From: Metabacillus rhizolycopersici
GTDB lineage: Bacteria > Bacillota > Bacilli > Bacillales > Bacillaceae
NCBI RefSeq assembly: GCF_020075705.1
Contig: NZ_JAIQUM010000002.1
Span: forward strand, 62,001-126,000
Direction: 5' to 3'
Length of the DNA: 64,000 nt
Made by a program: the position numbers and the translations under genes. This document shows positions 42,752 through 52,111 of the stretch, one piece after another. The notes beneath the pieces were generated by a model that worked only from the letters and a program-made list of their open reading frames with translations, was not told where the DNA came from and searched no databases. Every line of letters begins with the position of its first letter. The stretch's first letter is position 1.

Positions 42752-43618
42752 ATGGAAAATCTTGTAAAAATGCGAAATGTAATGAAAAATAGAAGCAACT
42801 TTACGCTAAACAACATTAATTTAGACATTAAGAGCGGGTTTATCACTGGTTTAATTGGCCCTAATGGTGCCGGTAAAACATCTTTAATTCGTTGTATGAT
42901 GAATTTAATGCATATAGATTCAGGAGAAATTACATTGTTTGGGAAGACTCATTTTGAAGCAACAAATGAGATAAAGCAGAAAATTGGATTTGTTTACGAC
43001 GAAAACTGTTTTTATGAAGACCTTTCTGTTGAACAAAACAAAAAAATTGTTAGCATGTTTTACAATCAATGGGAAGACAGTGTTTTTTACTCCTATTTAG
43101 AAAGATTCCAAGTTCCAAAAGATAAAAAGATTAAGCAATTATCTAAGGGGATGAAAATGAAGTTTTCTCTCGCAATTGCGCTATCCCATCATCCACAGCT
43201 TATCATTATGGATGAACCAACATCTGGACTTGACCCCATATTCCGTAGAGAATTTCTCGATATTCTATTGGATGTTGTTCAGGATGAGAGAAAGGCAATC
43301 TTCTTTTCCACACATATGACGAAAGATTTAGAACAAATCGCTGATTATATCGCATTTATGCATAATGGTGAGCTTGTGTTCAGCGATGAAAAGGAAAATA
43401 TCTTTGATCACTATGTCATCGTAAAGGGATCTAAAAAGACATTGAATGAAATGAATTCGTCGAAAATGATCGGCATAAAAGAAACATCTGTTGGGTTTGA
43501 AGGTTTACTTCAACGTAAAGATTTGGTATCACATGATAACCTTATCTTCGAAAAACCATCTTTAGAAGACATTATGTACTTAACCGTTAGGGGGAGAGAA
43601 CATGCAAGCTCTTATTAA
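42752..43618 (+). CDS. ABC transporter ATP-binding protein (YhcG/YtrB-type)
   Basis: A 288-residue ATPase. Walker A is GPNGAGKTSLI, the signature is LSKGMKMKFSLAIAL, Walker B is LIIMDEPTSGLDP and the switch His is in FFSTHMTKDLEQ. A C-terminal extension of about 75 residues follows the nucleotide-binding domain. It starts six bases after the GntR stop and its end overlaps the permease start by 17 bases, so all three genes are one operon. Exporters of this type are often induced by cell-wall-active agents; the cargo is unknown. Confidence 0.92.
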   Translation: MENLVKMRNVMKNRSNFTLNNINLDIKSGFITGLIGPNGAGKTSLIRCMMNLMHIDSGEITLFGKTHFEATNEIKQKIGFVYDENCFYEDLSVEQNKKIVSMFYNQWEDSVFYSYLERFQVPKDKKIKQLSKGMKMKFSLAIALSHHPQLIIMDEPTSGLDPIFRREFLDILLDVVQDERKAIFFSTHMTKDLEQIADYIAFMHNGELVFSDEKENIFDHYVIVKGSKKTLNEMNSSKMIGIKETSVGFEGLLQRKDLVSHDNLIFEKPSLEDIMYLTVRGREHASSY

Positions 43619-44261
43619 GAAAGATTTATTAACGCAACAAAAAATAGTTTATCTAAGTTGTTTAATCTGGTTTATTCCACTAACAAATTTTTTCACAGAT
43701 GGAATGCCCTTTAAGCACGTTTTATTAATGACATTTTTGGCATTTTCACTGGTTTTTTCTTCAAATTTCAACACGAAAACAACGGAAGAAAGGCAAGCAA
43801 TTTTTATTAATAGCCTACCTGTTACAAGGAGACAGGTTGTTCTGGCAAAATATTTTACAGGACTTATTTGGTACGGTATTTCTGCTGTCTTTGTCACATT
43901 TTATGTTTTATTATTCCACCTATTTGCACCATTTCCATCTCGAATGATTTATCTTGAAGAATATGTAATTTCACTATCCATCATGTATATATTGCTTTCT
44001 ATCTTTTATCCACTTATATATGCAATAGGATATACAAGTGCATTATTTCTAACAGGAGCTATATTAGTCAGTGTTTTGATGGCTTTCCAAATCATCCTCA
44101 ATTTAGCAGAGAATCCAAGATTTCCTTCCGTTAACGATTTTTTAGCAACACTTAGTCAAAATCAATGGATGATTGCAGGAATTCTAGCTTTAGTAGCGAT
44201 AATAATCACCACGATTTCATATCAAGCGTCTGTAAAAATATACAATAAGGCGGATTTATAG
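43602..44261 (+). CDS. ABC-2 type permease
   Basis: A 219-residue membrane protein with six hydrophobic segments. It opens MQALIKKDLLTQQKIVYL and has the TTEERQAIFINSLPVTRRQV loop typical of ABC-2 permeases, ending YQASVKIYNKADL. It overlaps the ATPase gene by 17 bases and is its evident partner. GGGGGAGAG within the upstream gene is the ribosome site. Together they form a small exporter under the GntR regulator. Confidence 0.85.
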   Translation: MQALIKKDLLTQQKIVYLSCLIWFIPLTNFFTDGMPFKHVLLMTFLAFSLVFSSNFNTKTTEERQAIFINSLPVTRRQVVLAKYFTGLIWYGISAVFVTFYVLLFHLFAPFPSRMIYLEEYVISLSIMYILLSIFYPLIYAIGYTSALFLTGAILVSVLMAFQIILNLAENPRFPSVNDFLATLSQNQWMIAGILALVAIIITTISYQASVKIYNKADL

Positions 44262-44273
44262 GGATACACTTAA

Positions 44274-44305
44274 AAAAAGCGGACAACAGCTATTGTCCGC
44301 TTTTT
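44274..44305. terminator. Bidirectional terminator between the ABC operon and pgcA
   Basis: AAAAAGCGGACAA and its exact complement form a 13-bp stem with loop CAGCTA. Confidence 0.92.
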
Positions 44306-44309
44306 CATG

Positions 44310-46055
44310 TTATTTACTTAATTCAGCAATCAATTCATTTACCTTTTCCATCACACCTGCTTCTAAAGCAGCTAATTGTAGCTCACTTTGCTCAAGAGTT
44401 TCACTTTTCACGCCAAAGTAAAACTTAGCTTTTGGCTCTGTTCCAGATGGTCGAACACAGAACCATGAGTTATCTTCAAGGATATATTTTAAGACGTTAG
44501 AACCTGGCAAATCAATTTTTTCCGTCGTACTAGCTTGTACATCTTGACGTTCACTTGTTTTATAATCCTCAATTGTTACGATCTGCTTACCAGCTATTTC
44601 TGTAGGAGGATTTGTTCTAAAGGATTGAAGAATGCTTTGGATTTGCTCTGCTCCTTCTTTTCCCTTTAACGTAAGTGATTGCAAGCCTTCCTTGTAAAAG
44701 CCGTACTCTTTAAAGATTTCAAGTAGACCTTGATACAAGGTTAGACCTTTCTTTTTATAAAAAGCAGCAACTTCAACAGCTAATAATGCTGCTTGAACCG
44801 CATCTTTATCACGTGCAAAATCACCGATTAAGTAGCCGTAGCTTTCTTCATAACCAAACTGGAATTCATATTGACCAGTTCGCTCGTACTCGTTAATTTT
44901 TTCACCGATAAATTTAAATCCTGTCAAAGTATCGATTGTATCTAAGCCAAATGATTTCGCAATATCACGTCCAATTTCAGACGTCACAATTGTTTTTAAC
45001 ACGACACCATTGCTAGGTAATGTTCCGTTTGCTTTTTTCTCTGAAAGCAAATAATGAAGAAGAAGTGCACCTGTTTGGTTACCTGTTAGCACCACATATT
45101 GACCTTCGTTATTCTTCACTGCTATACCAAGGCGGTCAGCATCTGGATCTGTACCAATAAGTAAGTCTGCATCGTTTTCTACCCCATCACGAATCGCCAA
45201 TGTAAATGCATCATGCTCTTCGGGGTTAGGAGATTTAACAGTAGAGAAATTTGGATCTGGTAGTTCCTGCTCCTTCACAACTGTTACATTTTCATAACCT
45301 AATGCTTGTAGGCCCAGACGTACAGGTTTGTTTGCCGTCCCATGTAAAGGTGTGAAAACAACTTTTACATCAACTTCTTTTGAAAGTGTAGGGTTAACAG
45401 AAATTGTTGTAAGTTTTTCTGTGTATGCTTGGTCAATTTCTTCACCAATCATCTTGATAAGCCCTTGCTCTTTCAACTCTGCTTCATCTTTTACCTCTAC
45501 TAACAGTTCATCTTCCACTTGATTCACATAAGAAATCACTGTGTCAGCTGCAGCTGGTGGCAATTGTCCACCATCTTCACCATATACTTTGTATCCATTA
45601 TACTCCGGAGGGTTATGACTAGCTGTAATCACAATGCCTGAAAATGCATTCAAGAAACGTACTGCAAATGAAAGCTCGGGTGTCGGACGTAACTCTTCAA
45701 AAACGTATGTTTGAATTCCATGTGAAGCAAGTGTTTTTGCAGCTTCCATTGCAAATTCAGGTGACTTATGACGAGAATCATACGCAATGGCTACACCACG
45801 TTTTTTCGCTTCTTCACCGAATGAATCTATGTATGATGCTAAGCCTTCAGATGCTTTACGAACAGTATAAGTGTTCATACGATTTGTACCTGGTCCAATT
45901 TCGCCACGCATTCCACCTGTACCAAATTCTAAATCCTTGTAAAAGCAATCTTCTAGTGCTTTCTCATTTCCTTCAATGTTAACTAATAATTGTTGTAATT
46001 CTTGATCTAAATCTTGCTTATTTTTCCAACGTTGATAGCTTTTTTCCCAGCTCAT
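44310..46055 (-). CDS. pgcA: Alpha-phosphoglucomutase/phosphomannomutase PgcA
   Basis: A 581-residue phosphohexomutase interconverting glucose 6-phosphate and glucose 1-phosphate, which supplies UDP-glucose for teichoic acids and glycolipids. The catalytic Ser is in [16 protein letters not shown], the Mg-binding loop is [12 protein letters not shown], the sugar loop is [12 protein letters not shown] and the phosphate-binding loop is [15 protein letters not shown] use ATG 46055 ([10 protein letters not shown]), six bases after AGGAGG, which gives the same length as the B. subtilis enzyme. The longer open frame has no ribosome site. It is monocistronic. Confidence 0.96.
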   Translation of the reverse strand: MSWEKSYQRWKNKQDLDQELQQLLVNIEGNEKALEDCFYKDLEFGTGGMRGEIGPGTNRMNTYTVRKASEGLASYIDSFGEEAKKRGVAIAYDSRHKSPEFAMEAAKTLASHGIQTYVFEELRPTPELSFAVRFLNAFSGIVITASHNPPEYNGYKVYGEDGGQLPPAAADTVISYVNQVEDELLVEVKDEAELKEQGLIKMIGEEIDQAYTEKLTTISVNPTLSKEVDVKVVFTPLHGTANKPVRLGLQALGYENVTVVKEQELPDPNFSTVKSPNPEEHDAFTLAIRDGVENDADLLIGTDPDADRLGIAVKNNEGQYVVLTGNQTGALLLHYLLSEKKANGTLPSNGVVLKTIVTSEIGRDIAKSFGLDTIDTLTGFKFIGEKINEYERTGQYEFQFGYEESYGYLIGDFARDKDAVQAALLAVEVAAFYKKKGLTLYQGLLEIFKEYGFYKEGLQSLTLKGKEGAEQIQSILQSFRTNPPTEIAGKQIVTIEDYKTSERQDVQASTTEKIDLPGSNVLKYILEDNSWFCVRPSGTEPKAKFYFGVKSETLEQSELQLAALEAGVMEKVNELIAELSK

Positions 46056-46401
46056 CTTGACCTCCTGGATTTGTTTTTTCATTGTATTTTTTTGAAATAA
46101 CATTCCTATTTTAACATATTCTAGGACTATTTACATGAATTGAAATTCTACAATTTCCGCGGAAATAATGGTGATTTATTATCGTTAGTTTTTATATGTT
46201 ATTTTAAAACAGTGTTATGTGTTGTGAGTATGGTGGGACAGTTAAATAAAATTATGTTTTTATTTTATTAAAATAGAATTCCTTCGACAACAATCGACGA
46301 TACTATTTCAACCGCTGAGGGGCATATTTCCATCTCACTTACATTTCCCTCTTTTTTCCGCAAAAACGTGGCTAACCATCATTGTGCCAAGTATTGAACA
46401 T
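46056..46401. other. Spacer upstream of pgcA
   Basis: No gene or recognised structure. It should contain the pgcA promoter. Confidence 0.4.
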
Positions 46402-46443
46402 GAAAAAAAGCCGACTCACTAGTAATTTCTCATGAGTCAGCTC
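46402..46443 (-). terminator. Terminator of yhcX
   Basis: On the minus strand AGCTGACTCA and TGAGTCGGCT pair, followed by TTTTTTTCAT. Confidence 0.85.
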
Positions 46444-46449
46444 TATTGA

Positions 46450-47997
46450 TCATTGACCATTCTTTTTATAGTTGATTGTATAGATATCTTTTCTGCGATC
46501 CTTTAATTGGTTAACGGTTCCTGATTGACGTTGACGTCTTAAAATTTCTAAATCTACATCACCGATAATCACCATTTCAATATTCGGATTACATTCACCC
46601 ACGATTCCGTCTCTAGCAAATTCGAAATCAGACGGCGCAAAAATGGCAGATTGAGCATATTGGATATCCATATTCTCTGTTTGAGGAAGATTACCGACTG
46701 TTCCGGCAATAACCGTATATATTTGATTTTCAACTGCACGCGCTTGTGCACAGTAACGGACTCTTAAATAACCTTGGCGATCCTCTGTACAGAACGGTGT
46801 GAAGATGATCTTAGCCCCTCTATCTGTCACAATTCTCGCCAGTTCAGGAAATTCAATATCATAGCAAATTTGAATAGCAATTTTACCGCAATCTGTATCA
46901 AACACTCTTACTTGATCGCCACGACTAATCCCCCACCACTTTCTTTCATTTGGAGTAATATGCAATTTGTACTGCTTTTCAATTGTTCCATCACGGCGGA
47001 ATAAGTAGGCAATATTATAAATCCTTCCCTCTTCCTCAACGACATGAGATCCTCCAATAATGTTCACATTATAACGTACTGCCAACTTAGTAAAAAGTTC
47101 AATATATTCCTCTGTAAATTCCGTTAATCTTTGGATAGCTTTACTCGGTGATCTTTCATCTAGGAAGGACATGAGTTGGGTGGTGAAAATTTCAGGGAAT
47201 ACAGCAAAATCAGATCCTGCATCTGATGCAACGTCTGTATAATACTCAACTTGTTTCGCAAATTCCTCAAATGAGTTAATTTGTTTCATCATATATTGCA
47301 CAACACATATACGAACTGGATTCGATGTTTTATAATATCGCTTTGTATTTGGCTGATAATCAACATTATTCCATTCCATCAGTGTCGCATATTGAAAGGA
47401 TGCTAAATCGTCTGATAAATAATTAGGATTTATTCTCATTAAAGTAAACCCATTTAACAGTTGAAAAGAAAGAACCGGATCATAAATTTTATGTAATGTC
47501 ACTTGCTGCACATATTCTCTTGGCGTTAATTCATTGGCATGTTTATAATAGTTAGGAATTCTTCCACCTATAATGATGCTTTTTAAATTTAACCTTCTAG
47601 CTAAATTTTTCCTTGCTTGATATAATCGATGACCGATTTTCATTCGACGGTATTTTGGATGAACCATAACTTCTATTCCATACAAATTGTAACCATCTGG
47701 ATCATGGTTTGTAATATAACCATTTTCCGTAATATCGTCCCACGTATGCCGATCATCGTATTCTTCAAAGTTAATAATCAGACTTGAGCAAGAACCAATG
47801 ATTTTCCCCTCAAACTCTGCACAAAACTGACCCTCTTGAAACAGTTCAAGATGACTTTCTAAATGTTCACGCTTCCATGGTGTCATCCCTGGAAAGCACT
47901 TCAATTGCAGCTTTAATAGCTCGTCAATGTCTTTCTCTTCAATATTACGAATAATCAATTTTTTCTCAAATTTAGATAAATCTAGTTTCTCAGACAT
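46450..47997 (-). CDS. yhcX: GNAT acetyltransferase-nitrilase fusion protein YhcX
   Basis: A 515-residue two-domain protein. Residues about 12-210 form a GNAT domain with the acetyl-CoA loop GIEVMVHPKYRRMKIGHRLY. Residues about 225-505 form a carbon-nitrogen hydrolase (nitrilase superfamily) with the Glu in FAVFPEIF, Lys in QYKLHITPNE and nucleophilic Cys in IAIQICYDIEFPE. This is the architecture and length of B. subtilis YhcX. The pairing suggests amide hydrolysis and acetyl transfer on one substrate, but none is known. GGAGAACC precedes the ATG. Monocistronic. Confidence 0.93.
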   Translation of the reverse strand: MSEKLDLSKFEKKLIIRNIEEKDIDELLKLQLKCFPGMTPWKREHLESHLELFQEGQFCAEFEGKIIGSCSSLIINFEEYDDRHTWDDITENGYITNHDPDGYNLYGIEVMVHPKYRRMKIGHRLYQARKNLARRLNLKSIIIGGRIPNYYKHANELTPREYVQQVTLHKIYDPVLSFQLLNGFTLMRINPNYLSDDLASFQYATLMEWNNVDYQPNTKRYYKTSNPVRICVVQYMMKQINSFEEFAKQVEYYTDVASDAGSDFAVFPEIFTTQLMSFLDERSPSKAIQRLTEFTEEYIELFTKLAVRYNVNIIGGSHVVEEEGRIYNIAYLFRRDGTIEKQYKLHITPNERKWWGISRGDQVRVFDTDCGKIAIQICYDIEFPELARIVTDRGAKIIFTPFCTEDRQGYLRVRYCAQARAVENQIYTVIAGTVGNLPQTENMDIQYAQSAIFAPSDFEFARDGIVGECNPNIEMVIIGDVDLEILRRQRQSGTVNQLKDRRKDIYTINYKKNGQ

Positions 47998-47999
47998 AA

Positions 48000-48300
48000 T
48001 GGTTCTCCTTAGAAAATTATATTTTCCTTATACTTCCCATTACTATTTAGTTAAAAACTAAAATTAACTCCTTAATTTTCATAGGTGCCATTGCTTCTAG
48101 GCTGTAATCCACTTCGTCAAAATCTAAATTCTTAGTAACAAAAGTTAGTACCGTAACACAGTCCACTTAGTATCTAATCAACAGATGTGTAAATAAATTC
48201 AATCATTGCTTTTATTACTAAAATAATCCCCTTTTCACTATTATACAAAGTTTAGATTTCTATTTCACCTAACAGTAGACCACATTGAGAATTCATGTCT
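48000..48300. other. Spacer upstream of yhcX
   Basis: No gene is seen. The region leads into the tandem repeats at 48316-48387. Confidence 0.4.
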
Positions 48301-48315
48301 GATTTATAGAGAGCT

Positions 48316-48387
48316 ATTGAACCATTTGTTTTGAGGATTGAACCACTTTTGCTCTTGATTGAACCATCTCGCTTGAGAATTGAACCA
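48316..48387. repeat. Four tandem ATTGAACCA repeats at exactly 21-base spacing
   Basis: ATTGAACCA occurs at 48316, 48337, 48358 and 48379. The intervening 12 bases also resemble each other (TTTGTTTTGAGG, CTTTTGCTCTTG, TCTCGCTTGAGA). The period equals two turns of DNA helix. It lies between yhcX and yhcV upstream/3' regions. Confidence 0.9.
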
Positions 48388-48429
48388 CTTTGCCAAATTC
48401 TTTACTGATAAACACGTAATTTATGAAGC

Positions 48430-48460
48430 CAAAAGAGACCTGACTTCAGCCAGATCCCTT
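48430..48460 (-). terminator. Probable terminator of the CBS-domain gene
   Basis: On the minus strand GGGATCTG and CAGGTCTC form an 8-bp stem with two G:U pairs, followed by TTTTGG. Confidence 0.5.
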
Positions 48461-48469
48461 TACTCATGC

Positions 48470-48895
48470 TTACGTTGTTTTATGCTGCTCTGAAATATTC
48501 GTTAACGCTTCTCCTGCTGCTTCGTTTGACATTTGGTCTGTTGCTAAATCGCCTAATGCCACAATACCGACAAGTTGATTGTTTTCAACAATCGGTAATC
48601 GACGAATCTGATGTTGTGCCATTACCTTTGCTGCTTCTGATGCGGACATTGATGTATGACCCGATACAAGGTTTGTCGACATTACCTGCGAAATAGGTGT
48701 GTTACCATCACGACCTTCAGCAGTTGTTCGAGTAGTGATGTCACGGTCTGTAATGATACCTTTAAGCTGACCACTATCGACAACTGGAATTGAGCCAACA
48801 TTTTGTTGATTCATTATTGCTGCCGCTTCCTTAACCGTTTGATTAGGAGAGACAGTTGCAATATTTGTTGTCATACAATCTCGAATTGTGTTCAA
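48470..48895 (-). CDS. yhcV: CBS-domain pair protein, YhcV-like
   Basis: A 141-residue protein made almost entirely of two CBS motifs: IRDCMTTNIATVSPNQTVKE to GIITDRDITTR, and ISQVMSTNLVSGHTSMSASE to GIVALGDLATD. CBS pairs bind adenosine nucleotides and act as energy sensors; stand-alone ones have no settled role. It is very similar in size and order to B. subtilis YhcV. The start is TTG at 48895 with AAAGGAGTG upstream. It is divergent from the disulfide-exchange pair. Confidence 0.88.
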   Translation of the reverse strand: MNTIRDCMTTNIATVSPNQTVKEAAAIMNQQNVGSIPVVDSGQLKGIITDRDITTRTTAEGRDGNTPISQVMSTNLVSGHTSMSASEAAKVMAQHQIRRLPIVENNQLVGIVALGDLATDQMSNEAAGEALTNISEQHKTT

Positions 48896-49147
48896 GATAC
48901 TTCACTCCTTTCGAAGCATAGTATGGACAACTAATTGAACTTTACTAGTAGAAGATTTTATCAAGGATAAATAAGAAATAACAAGGAAAAATTAATAATT
49001 AAACAAAAATTTTACAATTTATCACATTTCATATTTTCTTTTTACATGATAATTTTTTTTACACTTTACCCACAATCATACTATTTTACAGTCTAATCTA
49101 AAACGATTATAATTTATTCGGATATATTTAATTTTAGGGGGGATGTC

Positions 49148-49579
49148 ATGTCGAATACTAATGAAAAGAAAATTGAAAATTTATTATCAATTGGATGGAT
49201 CGCTTCATTTATAGCAACATTAGGAAGTCTCTATTTCTCAGAAATTTTAGATTATATACCTTGTGAACTTTGCTGGTATCAACGAATCTTTATGTATCCT
49301 TTAGTCATCATCCTAGGTATTGGTGCAATTAAAAAAGATGCTTCAATCGCACTTTATTCACTTATTCTTTCAGGTATAGGTGGATGTATTTCAATTTACC
49401 ATTACAGCATCCAAAAAATTGACTTTTTAGGTGATCATTCAATTTCGTGCGGAATTGTTCCTTGTACTGGACAATACATAAACTGGTTTGGATTTATCAC
49501 AATTCCTTTCTTAGCTCTAATCGCCTTTACCATCATTTTCGTAACAAGCTTACTTATTTTAAAAAAGGCAGGTAAATAA
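49148..49579 (+). CDS. bdbC: BdbC/DsbB-type disulfide bond formation protein
   Basis: A 143-residue four-helix membrane protein that reoxidises extracytoplasmic thiol oxidases by passing electrons to quinone. It has the two conserved Cys pairs: CELC in the first loop (IPCELCWYQRIFMYPL) and the pair in the second loop (ISCGIVPCTG). GGGGGG precedes the ATG. The next gene, one base downstream, encodes a membrane-anchored thioredoxin-fold protein, so the two form an oxidase system. BdbC proteins serve competence, lantibiotic export and other disulfide-containing substrates in Bacillus (family knowledge). Confidence 0.92.
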   Translation: MSNTNEKKIENLLSIGWIASFIATLGSLYFSEILDYIPCELCWYQRIFMYPLVIILGIGAIKKDASIALYSLILSGIGGCISIYHYSIQKIDFLGDHSISCGIVPCTGQYINWFGFITIPFLALIAFTIIFVTSLLILKKAGK

Positions 49580-49580
49580 G

Positions 49581-50051
49581 ATGAAGAAAATCCTTATTTT
49601 TGGTGTAATCATCGTTGTTTTATTCGGTGGATTAGCGTTTGTAACAACTTATCAAAAAAATCAAGCTGCAGAAGGCAATGTTTACGGTAAAAATGACCTT
49701 GATAAAGCAACAATCGATCAATTAGATGATCCAAATTATCAGAATATCATTCTTCCTGATCAACTAGAAGCAAAATTAGACAACAAAGAAGATACTATTG
49801 TTTATTTCTTTAGCCCAACTTGTGTACACTGTCAAGCAACAACACCGATTCTAATGCCTGTTGCTGATGAAGTTGGTGTTGATATTAATCAATTTAACTT
49901 GTTAGAATATGAGGAAGCTTGGAATCAATACGGAATTACGTCTACTCCAACTCTGATCCATTACAAAGATGGAGTAGAAGTTGCTCGAGTAGTAGGATCA
50001 AATTCAGAAGAAAATTTCCGTTCGTTATTGACTGAGTGGAAAGCTGAGTAA
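49581..50051 (+). CDS. Membrane-anchored thioredoxin-fold protein (thiol-disulfide oxidoreductase)
   Basis: A 156-residue protein with an N-terminal signal anchor (KILIFGVIIVVLFGGLAFV) and a thioredoxin fold. The active site CVHC is in YFFSPTCVHCQATTPIL and the cis-Pro loop in GITSTPTLIHYKDG. It lies one base after bdbC, so co-translation is expected and it is the likely redox partner. It is shorter than BdbD and lacks the DsbA-type helical insert, so it is more like BdbA or a thioredoxin-like oxidant. A family-A repeat begins almost at its stop codon. Confidence 0.87.
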   Translation: MKKILIFGVIIVVLFGGLAFVTTYQKNQAAEGNVYGKNDLDKATIDQLDDPNYQNIILPDQLEAKLDNKEDTIVYFFSPTCVHCQATTPILMPVADEVGVDINQFNLLEYEEAWNQYGITSTPTLIHYKDGVEVARVVGSNSEENFRSLLTEWKAE

Positions 50052-50053
50052 GG

Positions 50054-50217
50054 AACAAAAGCGCAAGCGCCTTGTTCAGCAGCCTCGGGCAAATAAGCCG
50101 ATCAGGAATAGAAGGTGTTTTTTACCGTCAATTCCTGATCGGCTTAGACCCAAGAGGGCTAGGAGCTGGATGTCGTGCGCTTATCCACAGTACAAGAATT
50201 TTATAATTTCCTAAGCA
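50054..50217 (+). repeat. Dispersed repeat family A, long copy with tail type 2
   Basis: AAAAGCGCAAGCGCCTTGTT opens it. The arm TAAGCCGATCAGGAAT (50094-50109) pairs exactly with ATTCCTGATCGGCTTA (50131-50146). The tail is TGTCGTGCGCTTATCCACAG. It starts three bases after the thioredoxin-like gene's stop. Confidence 0.88.
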
Positions 50218-50222
50218 GTAAG

Positions 50223-50265
50223 AAAAAAGCGGTTCTGATACATTATGTATCAGAACCGCTTTTTT
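50223..50265. terminator. Perfect 21-bp bidirectional terminator
   Basis: AAAAAAGCGGTTCTGATACAT is followed after one base by its complement. It lies between convergent genes. Confidence 0.92.
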
Positions 50266-50269
50266 TGAT

Positions 50270-50674
50270 TTAAATAATCCAACTATTTGCCGGCTTAATA
50301 AACTGACTAAATTCCCCTACTTGGCTCTCTGCTTCTTTAAATTGCGAAAAGGCCAACGGGAAAAAGTATCCATATTCGTTTAAATTCTGACTATTACGCT
50401 CAAACATTTCTTGATATTCTTGTTCATGTTTGCAACCATCGATATGGTCTAACAAAGCAATTAATGTTTGAAGGCTAGAAATAATTTGAAACGCATCCTT
50501 TAATGTCCCATTATACATTTGATCTGTAGCCTTTGGTTGTAGCACCCTTTGTTTTTTCCACTCCACAATCTTATGGTCTGGAAAAAACCTTGGTAGGACT
50601 TCCTTATAAATTTGTTCTACAAGTTCTTCTATATGACGTTCTTGTTCTTCCGTTGACGCAACAACAATCTTCAA
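50270..50674 (-). CDS. yhcU: YhcU-like protein (DUF5365)
   Basis: A 134-residue soluble protein like B. subtilis YhcU: MKIVVASTEEQERHIEELVE, a Trp/Lys-rich middle and YGYFFPLAFSQFKEAE near the end. No catalytic motif is visible. The start is TTG at 50674 with AAGGGTGATATAA before it. It lies between the yhcV side and yhcT as in B. subtilis. Function unknown. Confidence 0.78.
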   Translation of the reverse strand: MKIVVASTEEQERHIEELVEQIYKEVLPRFFPDHKIVEWKKQRVLQPKATDQMYNGTLKDAFQIISSLQTLIALLDHIDGCKHEQEYQEMFERNSQNLNEYGYFFPLAFSQFKEAESQVGEFSQFIKPANSWII

Positions 50675-50838
50675 TTATATCACCCTTTTTTTATCGTCCT
50701 TTTCTTCTTTCTCTTTAACTCTTGTTAGCATACCACAGTCTATTTCGACATTGGAGAGGTAAGTGTTTCCGGAACTAGATTGAACATCCAATCTTTGTTC
50801 TGTATACTTTTTTCAGTAGCGTTTACTGTCAGCTCTCT

Positions 50839-50995
50839 AAGAAAAGCGCAAGCGCCTTGTTCAGCCTCGGGCAAATAAGACGCTCAGAGGAATAGATGGT
50901 GTTCTTTGCCTTCAATTCCTGAGTGGCTTAGACCCAAGAGGGGCTAGGCGCTGGACACAAAAACTAAGTCAAAAAATTTATACTTTTTTATCTCT
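50839..50995 (+). repeat. Dispersed repeat family A, decayed long copy with tail type 1
   Basis: AAGAAAAGCGCAAGCGCCTT opens it and GAGGGGCTAGGCGCTGG closes the body. The arms AAGACGCTCAGAGGAAT and ATTCCTGAGTGGCTT are only partly complementary because of an AG insertion. The tail is ACACAAAAACTAAGTC. Confidence 0.85.
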
Positions 50996-51035
50996 AAAAA
51001 ATAATAGTATGAACATAAAAGGATTGGTGATCATC

Positions 51036-51938
51036 ATGCAACGATTCGGCGAATGGCTGGAAATCAAGATTCCTAAAGAATGGGCTCAAAACACAGTGTT
51101 TCATGTTCTATCAAAAGAACTAGGTGCTTCTAAATCACTTATCCAAAAATGGAATTCTTCTTCAGCGATAAAAAGAAATAATAGTAAAGCAGACGTCAAT
51201 CATCAACTTCAAACTGGTGATCGGTTATTTTTACATATATTTGGTGACGAGGATTATGGAGTACTCCCTGAGTATCAAACGATTGACGTCTTATATGAAG
51301 ATGATCATTTATTAATTGTCAATAAAAGGGCAGGAATTGACACACACCCAAATGAAGCACATCAAAAAGGAACATTAGCAAATGGAATTGCCTACTATTA
51401 TCAATCGAACGGATTACAAATCAGAGTCCGCCATATTCACCGTCTTGATAAGGATACGTCTGGGGCAATCATTTTTGCTAAACATGATTTAGCCCACTCA
51501 CTGCTAAATCATGCTCTTGAACTAAGAAAAATAAAACGTACGTATATCGCCATTATTGAAGGGAAACTTCCTCACCCAAAAGGAAAAATTGATCAACCAA
51601 TTGGAAGAGATCGCCACCACGCAACACGGAGAAGAGTCTCTCCACAGGGACAAAGGGCAATTACCCATTATCAAGTAGAACAGTATGTAGCAACTAATCA
51701 TATTTCCATTGTTTCTCTTCAACTAGACACTGGAAGAACACATCAAATCCGCGTTCATTTAAGCTCAATTGGCCACCCCATTATTGGAGATGTGCTTTAT
51801 GGTGGGAAGAAAGGATTCATAGGCAGACAAGCCCTTCATGCTTTGAAAGTTGCTCTCATTCATCCATTTACAGCGGAAAAAATTGAAGTTGAGGCGGATT
51901 TTCCAACAGATATGCTTTCTTTATTGCCAAAAAATTAG
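51036..51938 (+). CDS. yhcT: RluA family RNA pseudouridine synthase, YhcT-like
   Basis: A 300-residue enzyme that isomerises uridine to pseudouridine in RNA. The catalytic Asp is in RVRHIHRLDKDTSGAIIFAK. Other family blocks are DDHLLIVNKRAGIDTHP, LDTGRTHQIRVHLSSIGHP and GDVLYGG. The N-terminal 75 residues are S4-like but weak. The ATG used has GGTG seven bases upstream; an ATG nine codons earlier has no ribosome site. It follows a family-A repeat. The RNA target is unknown. Confidence 0.92.
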   Translation: MQRFGEWLEIKIPKEWAQNTVFHVLSKELGASKSLIQKWNSSSAIKRNNSKADVNHQLQTGDRLFLHIFGDEDYGVLPEYQTIDVLYEDDHLLIVNKRAGIDTHPNEAHQKGTLANGIAYYYQSNGLQIRVRHIHRLDKDTSGAIIFAKHDLAHSLLNHALELRKIKRTYIAIIEGKLPHPKGKIDQPIGRDRHHATRRRVSPQGQRAITHYQVEQYVATNHISIVSLQLDTGRTHQIRVHLSSIGHPIIGDVLYGGKKGFIGRQALHALKVALIHPFTAEKIEVEADFPTDMLSLLPKN

Positions 51939-52052
51939 TAAGAGATTCTTATTATTTTAGTCCATTCCTTTCAACCGTGTATTGTTAATCATTATGGCAA
52001 TTTTCTATTTCAACAAGCCTTTCATATATTAACCAATTTCTTAAACATTAAG

Positions 52053-52092
52053 ACAAAAAAGCCTAAATCCTTATTATCTGGATTTAGGCTGC
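52053..52092 (-). terminator. Terminator of the sortase gene
   Basis: GCCTAAATCC and GGATTTAGGC form a perfect 10-bp stem, followed by TTTTTTGTC on the minus strand. Confidence 0.88.
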
Positions 52093-52111
52093 TTTCATTT
52101 AGTCGTAACGT

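Noticed and set aside
48316..48387. Minimal CRISPR array
   Set aside because: The repeats are only 9 bases, the spacers 12 bases and similar to each other, and there are no cas genes.
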